DNA from: Rufibacter hautae
GTDB taxonomy: Bacteria; Bacteroidota; Bacteroidia; Cytophagales; Hymenobacteraceae
Assembly: GCF_008271695.1 (NCBI RefSeq)
Contig: NZ_VKKY01000002.1
Span: 1,488,001-1,552,000 of the forward strand
Direction: 5' to 3'
DNA length: 64,000 bases
Positions 52,231 through 61,009 of this stretch are shown piece by piece. Both the position numbers and the translations under genes were made by a program. The notes under the pieces are model-generated. The model was not told the origin of the DNA, did no database searches, and saw only the letters and a program-made list of their open reading frames with translations. Position 1 is the stretch's first letter; the number at the start of each line of letters is the position of its first letter.

Positions 52231-52992
52231 TTACTTATTCTTTTTCTCAGCTTTGGCGGCTTTCCACGAGCCTTTCTTTAGTTTCTTAGCGGTTTGGGCA
52301 TTCATCATCTCCCCGGAAGCGGTGGGGAAGCTGTACACCAGGTTAGGCTCAGCAACGGTGACAAAGTTCTGCTGGTTGAACTTGGTAAGGATATCTAGGA
52401 TACCGCAAGAGGAGTTTTTATCGGCGCTAAGGACATGCACCTCCTCTGAGAAAGACATCACAATGCTGGTTCTGGTTTGGGCAATCAGTTGTTCTAACTG
52501 CGCCAGTTTTCCGGGTTCTATAGCCACCATGAACTCGTTGGACAAACCGGTTAAGGGTTCTTCCGGATCTGACGAAGTACGGTTAAAGAACGGGGTTACG
52601 TAGGTAACAGCGCTTTCCCGAAGCAGTTTAAGGCCCAGTTTTTCGGCATCGCCGCAGCCGGAATTGGCCAACAGGCGCACAATGGTTAAGGTGCCCGAAT
52701 CCAGGGCAACCTCCCCTTCTATGCTGTGAAACTGCGGATATCTGCTTAATACCTGCTGACGAGCCTCCAAAGACATACCGTCCAAGAACCGAACTAGGAT
52801 TCTATCACCGTTGGCAGCCCCGAAGTTGACGGTGCCGGAGATTTTATTGAAATAAGAAAAGTTAATACATCCAGCGGTACGGACCTCAGAAACCGAGGTC
52901 GCCTGTAAGGTTGGTTCCACCTCTTCTTTTTCACAGGAAAACAAGAAGAAAGAAGCCAGGCAAAGGCACGTCAGAGATAAAAATTGTTTCAT
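52231..52992 (-). CDS. Lipoprotein with two subtilase-prodomain-like repeats
   Basis: 253 residues. Signal ending FLFSC (Cys20). Two repeats follow, each like the N-terminal prodomain of secreted subtilases: DRILVRFLDGMSLEARQQVL ... SAVTYVTPFF, and NEFMVAIEPGKLAQLEQLIA ... QNFVTVAEPNLVYSF. The pattern is strand-helix-strand, strand, helix and a closing A-E-P-N strand. No protease domain is attached or nearby. Free prodomains of this type inhibit their proteases, so an envelope protease inhibitor is possible; this is inference. A -7 box (TATATTTG, minus strand 53085-53078) lies upstream. Confidence 0.65.
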   Translation of the reverse strand: MKQFLSLTCLCLASFFLFSCEKEEVEPTLQATSVSEVRTAGCINFSYFNKISGTVNFGAANGDRILVRFLDGMSLEARQQVLSRYPQFHSIEGEVALDSGTLTIVRLLANSGCGDAEKLGLKLLRESAVTYVTPFFNRTSSDPEEPLTGLSNEFMVAIEPGKLAQLEQLIAQTRTSIVMSFSEEVHVLSADKNSSCGILDILTKFNQQNFVTVAEPNLVYSFPTASGEMMNAQTAKKLKKGSWKAAKAEKKNK

Positions 52993-53271
52993 AATAGAAG
53001 AAGTACTAAAAGTGTGCTGCTCCTATTACGATTTCCCTGAGAAAAGGAAAACGGTTTATAACTTATTTAACTCGATGCAAATATATCCTCTTTAAAACCA
53101 GAGATTTAAAATTTATCTACTTAAAAAAATAGCACTAAACTAATTGGCACAAGGCCTAAAAATAGCCAAGTTGGACGTAAAAATTGACATAAACATGAAT
53201 GTAAATCTCAGTCTTGAGCCACGAAGCAACTTTACTTTATCATCTCTGTCCTCCTTTAATACAGCGCCATT
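52993..53271. other. A+T-rich gap upstream of the prodomain-like lipoprotein
   Basis: Contains the -7 box TATATTTG at 53085-53078 (minus strand). Otherwise no gene or RNA recognised. A GGCCTAAAAATAGCC word near 53155 may be an eroded palindrome. Confidence 0.5.
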
Positions 53272-53307
53272 GTTTTGCGTGCTTTTTTAAAAAAAAGGCT
53301 GAAAAGG
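53272..53307. repeat. 36-bp palindromic element, copy 31
   Basis: Starts GTTTTGCGTGC and ends AAGGCTGAAAAGG, directly touching the menE stop codon. Confidence 0.6.
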
Positions 53308-54402
53308 TTAAATCAAAGCCATGCCGTTGCGTCGGTCTATCTTACCCGTGGCCGTTTCAGGCAGGCGGGGCAGATAACCAAAATGCTTAGGAATTTCATA
53401 CTTAGACAGCGACTCGCTGAGCTTGCCTTTGAGGTTGGCTTCCTCTTCATCCGTGAGTGGGCTGCCTTCCAGGACGGCAATGAGGCGTTCCCCTAACGTT
53501 TCATCAGGCAGGGCTGCGGCAAAATAGCGGCGCGAGATACTTAAACCGGCCAAAGCGTCTCCTAACGCGGCTTCCACTTTTTCCAGTTGCACTTTCACGC
53601 CTCCCGAATTGATGGTGTTATCGGCACGGCCGAGCCACCTGAAGGAGTTGTTCTCCAGTAATTCCACTAGATCATTCGTGACCAACGTTTCACCGCCCGT
53701 TACTTCCGCCGAGATGGTAAGGCAGCCACGCTCATCCTGGCCCAGCGTTATTTCAGACGGGGCAGTATAATAATCTGTTTTCTCCGCCCCATTCAGGCGA
53801 CGCACGGCAATGTGGGAAATGGTCTCCGTCATGCCGTAGCTTTGATACACAGGTACCTCCAGCGGCTGAACAGCTTCTTCCAAGGATTTACTGATGGCGG
53901 CACCTCCCAGCAGAATCGCTTTCATCTTGTTCAGCTTGGCAATTTTATCAGGTGTTCCCTCCAGAATGGTCTGTAACTGCAGCGGCACCATGGCCACGAA
54001 GTCAAACTCTGCGTCTGGATCTACACTGGCCAATGGATTACCGATGGGTTCAATAATGGTTATGTGCAGGTTTCCTACCAGACCGCGCACCAGCATCATC
54101 ATACCGGCAATGTACTCGGTGTTCATGCACACCAACACTCGATCTTCTGGTTGCAGGTTGAAGATGCGCAGGGTACGCTGGGCACTCGCCTCCATCCTAT
54201 CGCGGGTGAGTTCAATGAATTTTGGCGCGCCGGTACTCCCCGAGGTCTGCACCGGATACTCCTGTACCCCTTGCAGCCAGTTTTTGCAAAACTCCAGCGT
54301 CTTGGCCTCATACCCGTCAATGGGAATGCTTTCCCGGAAGGAATAATGCTGGATTTCGTCTAAGAAGAATTTCTTCCCATTTAGGAGCAGGTGGTCGGGC
54401 AT
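53308..54402 (-). CDS. menE: o-Succinylbenzoate-CoA ligase
   Basis: 364 residues, short as in other Bacteroidota. The AMP-binding motif is QTSGSTGAPKFIELTRD; then VYQSYGMTETISHIA, WLGRADNTINSGGVKV and a C-terminal Lys in ATGKIDRRNG (adenylation Lys). It activates o-succinylbenzoate with CoA for MenB, whose gene lies just upstream on the same strand. menC, which makes the substrate, is not between them. The stop is adjacent to palindrome copy 31. Confidence 0.88.
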   Translation of the reverse strand: MPDHLLLNGKKFFLDEIQHYSFRESIPIDGYEAKTLEFCKNWLQGVQEYPVQTSGSTGAPKFIELTRDRMEASAQRTLRIFNLQPEDRVLVCMNTEYIAGMMMLVRGLVGNLHITIIEPIGNPLASVDPDAEFDFVAMVPLQLQTILEGTPDKIAKLNKMKAILLGGAAISKSLEEAVQPLEVPVYQSYGMTETISHIAVRRLNGAEKTDYYTAPSEITLGQDERGCLTISAEVTGGETLVTNDLVELLENNSFRWLGRADNTINSGGVKVQLEKVEAALGDALAGLSISRRYFAAALPDETLGERLIAVLEGSPLTDEEEANLKGKLSESLSKYEIPKHFGYLPRLPETATGKIDRRNGMALI

Positions 54403-54490
54403 GGATTGGGTAGCACGTAGTGCGTATCAGGTATCACGATAAAACAAAGTAAGAAATCTTCTTACCGATGCCTTCTCTTACTAGGAAGAG

Positions 54491-54544
54491 GCCTAAAAAA
54501 GTTACGGAGCAGCCCTGAAGTTTACCATCAGAACTGCTCCGCAA
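54491..54544 (-). terminator. Terminator of menB
   Basis: GGAGCAG and CTGCTCC pair; on the minus strand the stem is followed by GTAACTTTTTTAGG. It separates menB from menE, so menE may have its own promoter. Confidence 0.65.
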
Positions 54545-54604
54545 ATTAACTGTCATACGTCCAATCACCACTACTTACATCTTGATACTTGATACGTCCT
54601 ACCA

Positions 54605-55429
54605 TCAAGGGAATTTAGGATACTTAGAGAAGTCTGGTTTGCGTTTCTCCAGGAACGCATTCTTGCCCTCTTTGGCCTCGTCTGAGAGGTAGTAAAGCAA
54701 GGTGGCGTCTCCGGCCAACTGCTGCACCCCGGCCTGTCCGTCCAACTCGGCGTTGAAAGAGGCTTTGAGCATGCGCAGGGCCAATGGGCTTTTCTCCAGG
54801 ATTTTTCCGCACCACTCCACAGTGGTTTCCTCCAGTTGATCGAGCGGCACTACTTTGTTCACCAGCCCCATGTCCAACGCCTCTTGCGCGTTGTATTGGT
54901 CGCACAGGTACCAGATCTCGCGGGCCTTCTTTTGCCCTACAATGCGGGCCAGGTAAGATGCCCCGAAACCACCGTCAAAGGAGCCTACTTTTGGGCCAGT
55001 TTGGCCAAAACGGGCATTATCCGCGGCAATGGAAAGGTCGCATACCACATGCAGCACATGGCCCCCCCCAATGGCCCAACCCGCCACCATGGCAATCACC
55101 GGCTTAGGGATGCGGCGGATCTGCATCTGCAGGTCCAGCACGTTCAAGCGGGGCACGGTGTCTTCGCCAATATAGCCGCCGTGGCCGCGCACGCTCTGGT
55201 CACCGCCCGAGCAGAAAGCCTTGCCGCCTTCACCGGTGAAAATAATCACCCCAATGTCTGGGTTGTCGCGGCAGATGTTCATGGCATCAATCATCTCAGC
55301 TACTGTGCGGGGCGTGAACGCATTGTGCACGTGCGGCCGGTTGATGCTGATTTTAGCGATGCCATTATAGAATTGAAAAAGTATCTCTTGGTATTCTTTA
55401 AGCGTAGTCCAGTTGAATTTACTTTGCAT
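54605..55429 (-). CDS. menB: 1,4-Dihydroxy-2-naphthoyl-CoA synthase
   Basis: 274 residues from ATG 55429 ([20 protein letters not shown]). Crotonase fold with [59 protein letters not shown] and [17 protein letters not shown], all standard for MenB. It closes the naphthoquinone ring from OSB-CoA. A TACCTTTA word ~45 nt upstream may be its -7 box. Confidence 0.95.
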   Translation of the reverse strand: MQSKFNWTTLKEYQEILFQFYNGIAKISINRPHVHNAFTPRTVAEMIDAMNICRDNPDIGVIIFTGEGGKAFCSGGDQSVRGHGGYIGEDTVPRLNVLDLQMQIRRIPKPVIAMVAGWAIGGGHVLHVVCDLSIAADNARFGQTGPKVGSFDGGFGASYLARIVGQKKAREIWYLCDQYNAQEALDMGLVNKVVPLDQLEETTVEWCGKILEKSPLALRMLKASFNAELDGQAGVQQLAGDATLLYYLSDEAKEGKNAFLEKRKPDFSKYPKFP

Positions 55430-55538
55430 GAACCTCGGGTTTGGGTGGAACAATGTGGGCGTAAAGGTACTGTGCCCTTGCAGGAATTTGCAAAGGTTTA
55501 CGCAGATTTGCGCTCCACCCTACTACCTCAGGTTAAAC

Positions 55539-56012
55539 TCAAAGGTTATTCCGCAAGGCTTTCTTCTCCTCTAGCCTTCTTTCGTTCACCTCAAACCTAT
55601 GGTCAACAGAATAATAGCCAGATCCAACCACGAAATAAAAGATTAGGGCAATAAGGGTAATAAGGGAAATCCCGAACTGGGCGTTCACCGAGAAGAACCC
55701 CTGGTCTGGGTTAAAGAAGAATACCGCCCCAATCAGGATGGGAATCTGGAACCCGATGGCTACCCGGGTAATCAACCCGATGGCAATCAGGAGACCGCCT
55801 ACCAGATGCGCGAAGGCCACATAATGCGCTAGTCCTAAGGCTACCCAGTGAAATTGGCTGTTCTCTATGATCTGGGCCAGGGAAGAAGTGTCTGCAATAA
55901 ACGTGAGGCCTTTGTAGAAGATGAAAAGGCCCAGGATGATCCTTCCGTAGTCATAGGCCACGGGCCGGTGCTCATTTTGCCACCGGTCTACTTGTTGTAC
56001 CCATTGCATCAT
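55539..56012 (-). CDS. DoxX family membrane protein (paralogue 1)
   Basis: 157 residues with four transmembrane helices. The DoxX pattern is YDYGRIILGLFIFYKGLTF, HLVGGLLIAIGLITRVA and FFFNPDQGFFS. It ends in a charged tail (VNERRLEEKKALRNNL). Related to the next gene. DoxX proteins are linked to quinone or thiosulfate redox in some bacteria; lying between menB and menD fits a quinone connection but does not prove it. Confidence 0.8.
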   Translation of the reverse strand: MMQWVQQVDRWQNEHRPVAYDYGRIILGLFIFYKGLTFIADTSSLAQIIENSQFHWVALGLAHYVAFAHLVGGLLIAIGLITRVAIGFQIPILIGAVFFFNPDQGFFSVNAQFGISLITLIALIFYFVVGSGYYSVDHRFEVNERRLEEKKALRNNL

Positions 56013-56306
56013 AATTGTAACGCCACTTTAACAGCGCCTCCAAGTATATTATACGTTGAATATTAATATATTATAATAACCAACTTAACATTTTCCTGAG
56101 TCCTGTTTTTCTTACGCGGCATGGGGCTGCCGCCACAATCCTCGGGATTTCTGGGGAGCAACGGTCATGACCTTCTGCCAGACCCATCCGGCTAAACGGG
56201 TGCTCTTGGCAGAAGGCCTGGGTGGGATATCTGAAAGGATTAAGTCTCTGTAAAGGTCACCTCTACCACCAGAGGTAGAGTAGCTAAGGTGGAGGTGACC
56301 AATTGC
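56013..56306. other. Gap between the two DoxX genes with two hairpins
   Basis: CTTCTGCCA (near 56172) pairs with TGGCAGAAG (near 56207). GGTCACCTC (56255-56263) pairs with GAGGTGACC (56292-56300), with CTCTACC/GGTAGAG nested inside. The second hairpin may terminate the upstream DoxX gene. No palindrome copy. Confidence 0.5.
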
Positions 56307-56783
56307 CTATCTTGAAGACTTTCTGTATCGGTAGGCTCGGCTGTGGTCAAAAGAATAGTACCCCGCACCACCCACTAAATAAAAGACTAAGAAAAGCAGC
56401 GTGTAAATAGTTACCGCAAACGGAGAGTATAAGGAAAAAAAGTCATGCTTAGGCGTAAAAAACAGCAATGCGCTCAGCACAATAGGAAACTGTAACAACA
56501 AGGCCAGCCTGGTTTGCCACCCCACCGTAATCATGGCGCCACCCACAATGTGGATGATTACCACAGTGTAAGCCAGGAAAGTAGCCATTTCATACAGCTT
56601 ACTATCCAGGAGGATCTGCTCCAGGGCAGTCATGTTAAACAGAAAAGAGATGCCTTTGAATACCAGAAAACAGCCCAAGGCTATTCTTCCGTAATCATAC
56701 AGGACCACATGGTGTTTGTGGTGCCACTTCTCCACGTTCTTTGTAAACTCCACTATTTTACCGCTATTATTCAGCGTCTCCAA
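56307..56783 (-). CDS. DoxX family membrane protein (paralogue 2)
   Basis: 158 residues, four helices. YDYGRIALGCFLVFKGISFL, HIVGGAMITVGWQTRLALL, FFTPKHDFFSLYSPFAVTIY and GGAGYYSFDH align along the whole length with paralogue 1. It carries a Cys in the first helix that paralogue 1 lacks. The two probably arose by tandem duplication and sit between menB and menD. Confidence 0.8.
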   Translation of the reverse strand: METLNNSGKIVEFTKNVEKWHHKHHVVLYDYGRIALGCFLVFKGISFLFNMTALEQILLDSKLYEMATFLAYTVVIIHIVGGAMITVGWQTRLALLLQFPIVLSALLFFTPKHDFFSLYSPFAVTIYTLLFLVFYLVGGAGYYSFDHSRAYRYRKSSR

Positions 56784-56848
56784 TAGTAGTTACGACTAAT
56801 TTTTGGCTTAGTCAACAAAGAAAGTGTTAAATTTCAATCTCCTGAGGC

Positions 56849-58561
56849 TCAAAGTTGTATGCTGGAATTTACCTGTTTTCGGTAGTCTTCAAAAACTGCA
56901 AAATTCTCCGGGCTGCTCGTTTCCACTTCCAATAATTGCGGACCCGCCAAATGGTTTAAAAAATTGGACAGCGCCGCTTCCAGCGAAGCAGCGTCGGTCA
57001 CCCGCACATAGGTCAGCCCCATGTCTTCGGCAGTTTTCTGGGCCGTCAGGCGCTGGTCGGTTTCAAAGAAGGGTCTCAGTTCTGGTTGGCTGCGCGGCCC
57101 CTCTATCATCCTGAAGATGCCACCCCCGTGGTTGTTCAGCACCACAATGCGCAGGTTCTGGGGAAGGTAGTTGTGCCACAAGGCATTGCGGTCATACAGG
57201 AAAGCCATGTCGCCGGTGAGCAGGGTCACCAGTTTATCCGTGCTCAACGCGGAACCCACCGCGGTGCTGGTACTGCCGTCAATGCCGCTGGTGCCCCGGT
57301 TGGCAAACACCTCCACCCCTTCTTTTTCAGCTACGCCGATGAGGTTGGCGTACCGCACGCTCATGCTATTGGCCAGGTGCAGCAGACTGTTCTGGGGCAA
57401 GCTCCTGAGTACCTGGTGGCACACCTGGAATTCCGAAAAAGGGCTGTTTTCCTGAAAACCCTCCAAAACCGATTTACCCTGCATTTCCAGCTCATGCCAG
57501 GCATTGGTAAATGCTGGGGAAACCTGTAGGCTAGCTTCTTTTTGATTTACCTGAGCGAAAAAATCCTGGGGAGTAGTCCGGATGATGCGGGTGAGCGACT
57601 GGAAAGTGTCCGCGACCATGCCGGCCGGTTGCACATGCCAATGTTGTAGGTGCTGCTGCTTGCGCAGGAACAATTTCAGGTTTTTAGAAATCAGTGATTT
57701 ATGGAAAGTAATCAATAAATCAGCTTGAAGTGCCTCGGTGGTGTGCAGGTGCTTGGCGCCCAGGAATACATCGTGGAAATTGATGGTCTCCCCGGCCACT
57801 TGCTGGTTGCTGATGGTATCGGCGATGAAGACGGCTCCGGTAGCGCGGCAGAACCTCACAATCTCGTCGTGCAAAGCCTCATCCCTCCTGCCCTGACCGG
57901 CCACTACCAGTACTCTCCGGTACTGCTTGAGCTCTGTTTTCAGCTGTTCCCATACCTGCGCTGGCAACCCGTACCCTGAAGGTACCTCCTCAATGACCTT
58001 CACGTCTCTTGAATAGGCAAACTCCTCATCTGGTTCGGGGTAAAAGGGTTCCCGCAAGGGGATATTCACGTGCACCGGACCCTCCGGAAAAGCTACAGCT
58101 TCATTCAAGGCTTCATTGAGCAACCTAGCAGCATACCACTGGGAATCAACATGATTCGTATCCACCGGAAAATCAAAGCTTCGCTTCACGTGACCACCAT
58201 AGATGTTAGCCTGCCGGATGGTCTGCCCGTCCAGTTGGTCAATCCATTCGGGCGGCCTATCGGCGGTAAGCACCAGCAGCGGGATGTTCTGGTAGAAGGC
58301 CTCGGCCACGGCAGGCGCGTAGTTGTAGGCCGCGGTCCCCGAGGTGCAGACCAGCACCACCGGCTTGCCCGTTTGCTGCGCGATGCCCAAGCCAATGAAA
58401 GCGGCACTTCGCTCATCGGGCACGGTGCGCACCCGCAGCTGCGGATGCCGGGCAAAGGCCAGCGTCAAGGGCGCGCACCGGGAGCCCGGCGACAACACTA
58501 TATCTTCCACTCCCTTGCGGGCGCAGATCTCAGCAATATCTATAACGGCTTGTAAAATCAT
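56849..58561 (-). CDS. menD: SEPHCHC synthase MenD
   Basis: 570 residues. VEDIVLSPGSRCAPLTLAFA and VPDERSAAFIGLGIAQQTG (ThDP Glu) open it; LTADRPPEWIDQLDGQTIRQ follows; the C-terminal ThDP site is TLLTGDMAFLYDRNALWHN with VVLNNHGGGIFRMI. It joins 2-oxoglutarate and isochorismate. The start overlaps the menF stop by 4 nt (ATGA), so MenF and MenD are translationally coupled. A possible palindrome copy lies inside the coding sequence at 57434-57469. Confidence 0.94.
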   Translation of the reverse strand: MILQAVIDIAEICARKGVEDIVLSPGSRCAPLTLAFARHPQLRVRTVPDERSAAFIGLGIAQQTGKPVVLVCTSGTAAYNYAPAVAEAFYQNIPLLVLTADRPPEWIDQLDGQTIRQANIYGGHVKRSFDFPVDTNHVDSQWYAARLLNEALNEAVAFPEGPVHVNIPLREPFYPEPDEEFAYSRDVKVIEEVPSGYGLPAQVWEQLKTELKQYRRVLVVAGQGRRDEALHDEIVRFCRATGAVFIADTISNQQVAGETINFHDVFLGAKHLHTTEALQADLLITFHKSLISKNLKLFLRKQQHLQHWHVQPAGMVADTFQSLTRIIRTTPQDFFAQVNQKEASLQVSPAFTNAWHELEMQGKSVLEGFQENSPFSEFQVCHQVLRSLPQNSLLHLANSMSVRYANLIGVAEKEGVEVFANRGTSGIDGSTSTAVGSALSTDKLVTLLTGDMAFLYDRNALWHNYLPQNLRIVVLNNHGGGIFRMIEGPRSQPELRPFFETDQRLTAQKTAEDMGLTYVRVTDAASLEAALSNFLNHLAGPQLLEVETSSPENFAVFEDYRKQVNSSIQL

Positions 58562-59778
58562 GATTCAGACGCTTGAAAAAGACGGAGCACGGTTTGCATC
58601 TTGAGCTCGGTTTCCACCCACTCCTTGGCGGGCACTGAGTCGGCAGTCATGCCGGCGCCGGCGTAGGCCGTGACGGTGTCCTGCCCCAGTTCCACGCACC
58701 GCAGGTTCACAAACAGGTTCGTTTCCTGCCCCAGTTGCACCGGGCCCATAAACCCGCTGTAGTAACGACGGTCATGTACTTCCAGTTGACCTATCATCTG
58801 CAGCGCCGCAGCCTTGGGCATGCCGCCTACCGCCGAGGTGGGGTGCAGCAACTCCAGCATCTGGGTGCCCAGTTTGGGGAAGCCTACTTCGTCCATGGCC
58901 GCGCTGAAATCGGTGCGCAGGTGCAGCAGGTTCCCGGCGATGATGGTGCGGGGTCCCATCTCCACATACTCGCGCAGGCGCAGGTGCCTGAAACAACTCA
59001 CCACGTAGCGCTGCACCAAAGCCTGCTCCTCAATCTCCTTCTGCCGCCAGATGGCATCGGCGGGTGTCAATTTATCCGTGATAGGCTGGGTGCCGGCTAA
59101 GGCCACGGTGCGGAATACTCTATGGCGGTCAATCTGCACCAAGAGCTCGGGCGTAGCCCCCAACCAGGTACCCAGACCCGGAATGGCCACCAAGGACACG
59201 AAAGCCGTGGGGTACAGCCTAGTCAGTTGGGCGAAAGCGGTGAGCAAGTCGAAACCGTTGAAAAGCGGCAGCGTTTTGGTGCGGGACAATACCACTTTCT
59301 CCAGGCAGCCAGCCTGCATGGCTTTCACCGCCGTGGCCACGGTCTGCTCAAAAGCATCGCGGGCGATGGACTTCACCGGTCCGGCGGGGTGGCTGGGCCA
59401 AAGCAATTCCGCATCCTGCTTTTCGTCTGTTTTCTCAAAATAGGCCCAGAAACAGGAAGGCAACTCGGTTTCTCCCTTCTCAGGGGAAGCATCGGCTTTG
59501 CCGGAGAAATAAAGGTCAGCGGGCAGAAAGGTGTTGGGCGTAGACGAGGTGGCCTGGAAGGGGCAGAAGGCGAAGCCGCGTTGCGGGCCTTCCATGGGTG
59601 GCAGGTTCTGCTGCACCTGGGCAGACACCAGTACCTGCACCTCTTTGGTGCCAGGCAAGCGCCAGAGGGCTACCGGCAAGTTGCTGGCCAAAGCTGCCCT
59701 GAAAATTCTAAAAGCAGTTTCCTCAGAAAGAGAATCAGCAGAAGTTAGGGGAATATGGGTGGTGTTGGTTTGGGGCAT
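58558..59778 (-). CDS. menF: Isochorismate synthase MenF
   Basis: 406 residues from ATG 59778 (MPQTNTTHIPLTSADSL). The chorismate-binding domain holds KVVLSRTKTLPL, WLGATPELLVQ, VALAGTQPI, SAVGGMPKAAALQMI and YAGAGMTADSVPAKEWVETE. It isomerises chorismate to isochorismate, the entry step to menaquinone. It lies 7 nt after menI and overlaps menD, so menI-menF-menD form an operon. A possible palindrome copy lies in the variable N-terminal part at 59418-59453. Confidence 0.9.
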   Translation of the reverse strand: MPQTNTTHIPLTSADSLSEETAFRIFRAALASNLPVALWRLPGTKEVQVLVSAQVQQNLPPMEGPQRGFAFCPFQATSSTPNTFLPADLYFSGKADASPEKGETELPSCFWAYFEKTDEKQDAELLWPSHPAGPVKSIARDAFEQTVATAVKAMQAGCLEKVVLSRTKTLPLFNGFDLLTAFAQLTRLYPTAFVSLVAIPGLGTWLGATPELLVQIDRHRVFRTVALAGTQPITDKLTPADAIWRQKEIEEQALVQRYVVSCFRHLRLREYVEMGPRTIIAGNLLHLRTDFSAAMDEVGFPKLGTQMLELLHPTSAVGGMPKAAALQMIGQLEVHDRRYYSGFMGPVQLGQETNLFVNLRCVELGQDTVTAYAGAGMTADSVPAKEWVETELKMQTVLRLFQASES

Positions 59779-59785
59779 GAATGAG

Positions 59786-60205
59786 TTATCTATCCAGAAC
59801 GGCCATGGTGATGCGGCTGATACAGACCAGGTCACCGGCTTCGGAGGTAATACGTATTTCCCAGACTTGGGTCTTACGGCCAAGGTGCAGGGCGGTGGCT
59901 TTGCCGTACACGTAGCCGCTGCGCACGCTCTTGATGTGGTTGGCGTTGATCTCCAGCCCTACGCAGTACTGCTTTTCCAGGTCCAGGAATAGGGTGGCGC
60001 CCACGCTGCCCAGGGTTTCGGCCAGCGCTACGGAGGCGCCGCCGTGCAGCAGACCCAAGGGCTGGTGCGTGCGGTGGTCAACGGGCATGCGCCCGATAAG
60101 GAAATCATCGCCAAGTTCTGTGTACTCCATGCCCAGGTGCTCGCCCAAGGTGTTTTTATTCCAGGCATTTAGCTGTTCCAGGGTGACATCGGGGCGTCTT
60201 TTCAT
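59786..60205 (-). CDS. menI: Hotdog thioesterase, probable DHNA-CoA thioesterase
   Basis: 139 residues of the PaaI/4HBT type: EHLGMEYTELGDDFLIGRMP, HRTHQPLGLLHGGASVALAE (catalytic Glu) and VGLEINANHIKSVRSGYVYG. First gene of the menI-menF-menD group, 7 nt before menF. The family includes the enzyme that hydrolyses 1,4-dihydroxy-2-naphthoyl-CoA, the product of MenB, so the assignment rests on fold plus location. Confidence 0.82.
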   Translation of the reverse strand: MKRRPDVTLEQLNAWNKNTLGEHLGMEYTELGDDFLIGRMPVDHRTHQPLGLLHGGASVALAETLGSVGATLFLDLEKQYCVGLEINANHIKSVRSGYVYGKATALHLGRKTQVWEIRITSEAGDLVCISRITMAVLDR

Positions 60206-60257
60206 CCGTAGTTCTCGTAATTATGGCCTATCTTAGAGCCTGCAAATTAGCGTAAAA

Positions 60258-60872
60258 TTGAGCCTCAAAAAAATCTTCCTCGTCCGCCACGGCCAAACCG
60301 ACCTCAACCTCCAGGGGATTGTGCAGGGCAGCGGTGTGGACAGTTCCCTCAACGAGACCGGGTTATGGCAAGCCGACAGGTTCTTCCAGGCCTACCAGGG
60401 CGTAGCCTTTGACAAAGTGTATACCTCCGTGCTGCAGCGCAGCGTGCAATCTGTGCAGGGCTTCCTAGATCTGGGCATTCCGCATGAGCGGCACAGCGGA
60501 CTGAACGAGATCTGCTGGGGGAACCGCGAGGGCACCCGCGTCACGCCTGAGGAAGACGCCTATTACTTTGACATGCTCCGGCGCTGGCAGGAGGGCGAAA
60601 CCAGCGTGCCCATTGAAGGCGGAGAGAGCCCGCAGGACGTGGCCGACCGGCAAAAACCAGTCATTGACCTCATCCTCTCCCGCCCCGAGGAAAAGACCAT
60701 TTTGGTGTGCATGCACGGCCGTGCCATGCGGGTGCTGCTGGCCCAGCTGCTGCGCTACCCGTTGAGCCAGATGGATAGGTTTGTGCACCAGAACCTTTGC
60801 CTCTACGAGCTTAATTTCACGGGCTCCATGTTCTGGGTAGAGCGCTTTGCCGATGTCTCACATTTAACCTAG
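60258..60872 (+). CDS. Histidine phosphatase family protein
   Basis: 204 residues from TTG. KIFLVRHGQTDLNLQGIVQG carries the catalytic RHG; LNEICWGNREG provides the acid, and LVCMHGRAMRVLLAQLL the second His. It resembles phosphoglycerate-mutase-like phosphatases of the GpmB/CobC kind. The target is unknown. Divergent from menI with a 52-nt gap. Confidence 0.85.
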   Translation: MSLKKIFLVRHGQTDLNLQGIVQGSGVDSSLNETGLWQADRFFQAYQGVAFDKVYTSVLQRSVQSVQGFLDLGIPHERHSGLNEICWGNREGTRVTPEEDAYYFDMLRRWQEGETSVPIEGGESPQDVADRQKPVIDLILSRPEEKTILVCMHGRAMRVLLAQLLRYPLSQMDRFVHQNLCLYELNFTGSMFWVERFADVSHLT

Positions 60873-60891
60873 AAAAAAGAGCAACATTCCT

Positions 60892-60927
60892 GTTTTTAGG
60901 CCTAATTTTTAAAAACAAGCCAAAAAC
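60892..60927. repeat. 36-bp palindromic element, copy 32
   Basis: Starts GTTTTTAGGCCTAATTTTT and ends ACAAGCCAAAAAC. It lies 19 nt after the phosphatase stop. Confidence 0.75.
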
Positions 60928-60952
60928 CGGCTTACATTCTCTTAAAAGCATA

Positions 60953-60984
60953 TTTGTATTACAGCATTTTTGCCTCTATTTTTG
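60953..60984 (+). promoter_or_regulatory. Promoter of pdhC
   Basis: TTTG at 60953-60956, 20 nt, then TATTTTTG at 60977-60984 match the Bacteroidota consensus. The ATG is 25 nt beyond the -7 box. Confidence 0.75.
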
Positions 60985-61009
60985 AGGCCTTAAAACCGAG
61001 CGAAAAACT

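Noticed and set aside
54403-54604. GTAGCACGTAGTGCGTATC-type words between menE and menB as a repeat element
   Set aside because: Only weakly similar short words (near 54413 and 54585) were found; not enough for a repeat call.
54987-55013. Palindrome-like TTTGGGCCAGTTTGGCCAAAAC word in menB
   Set aside because: It lies in the conserved [14 protein letters not shown] region of MenB and has the wrong length.
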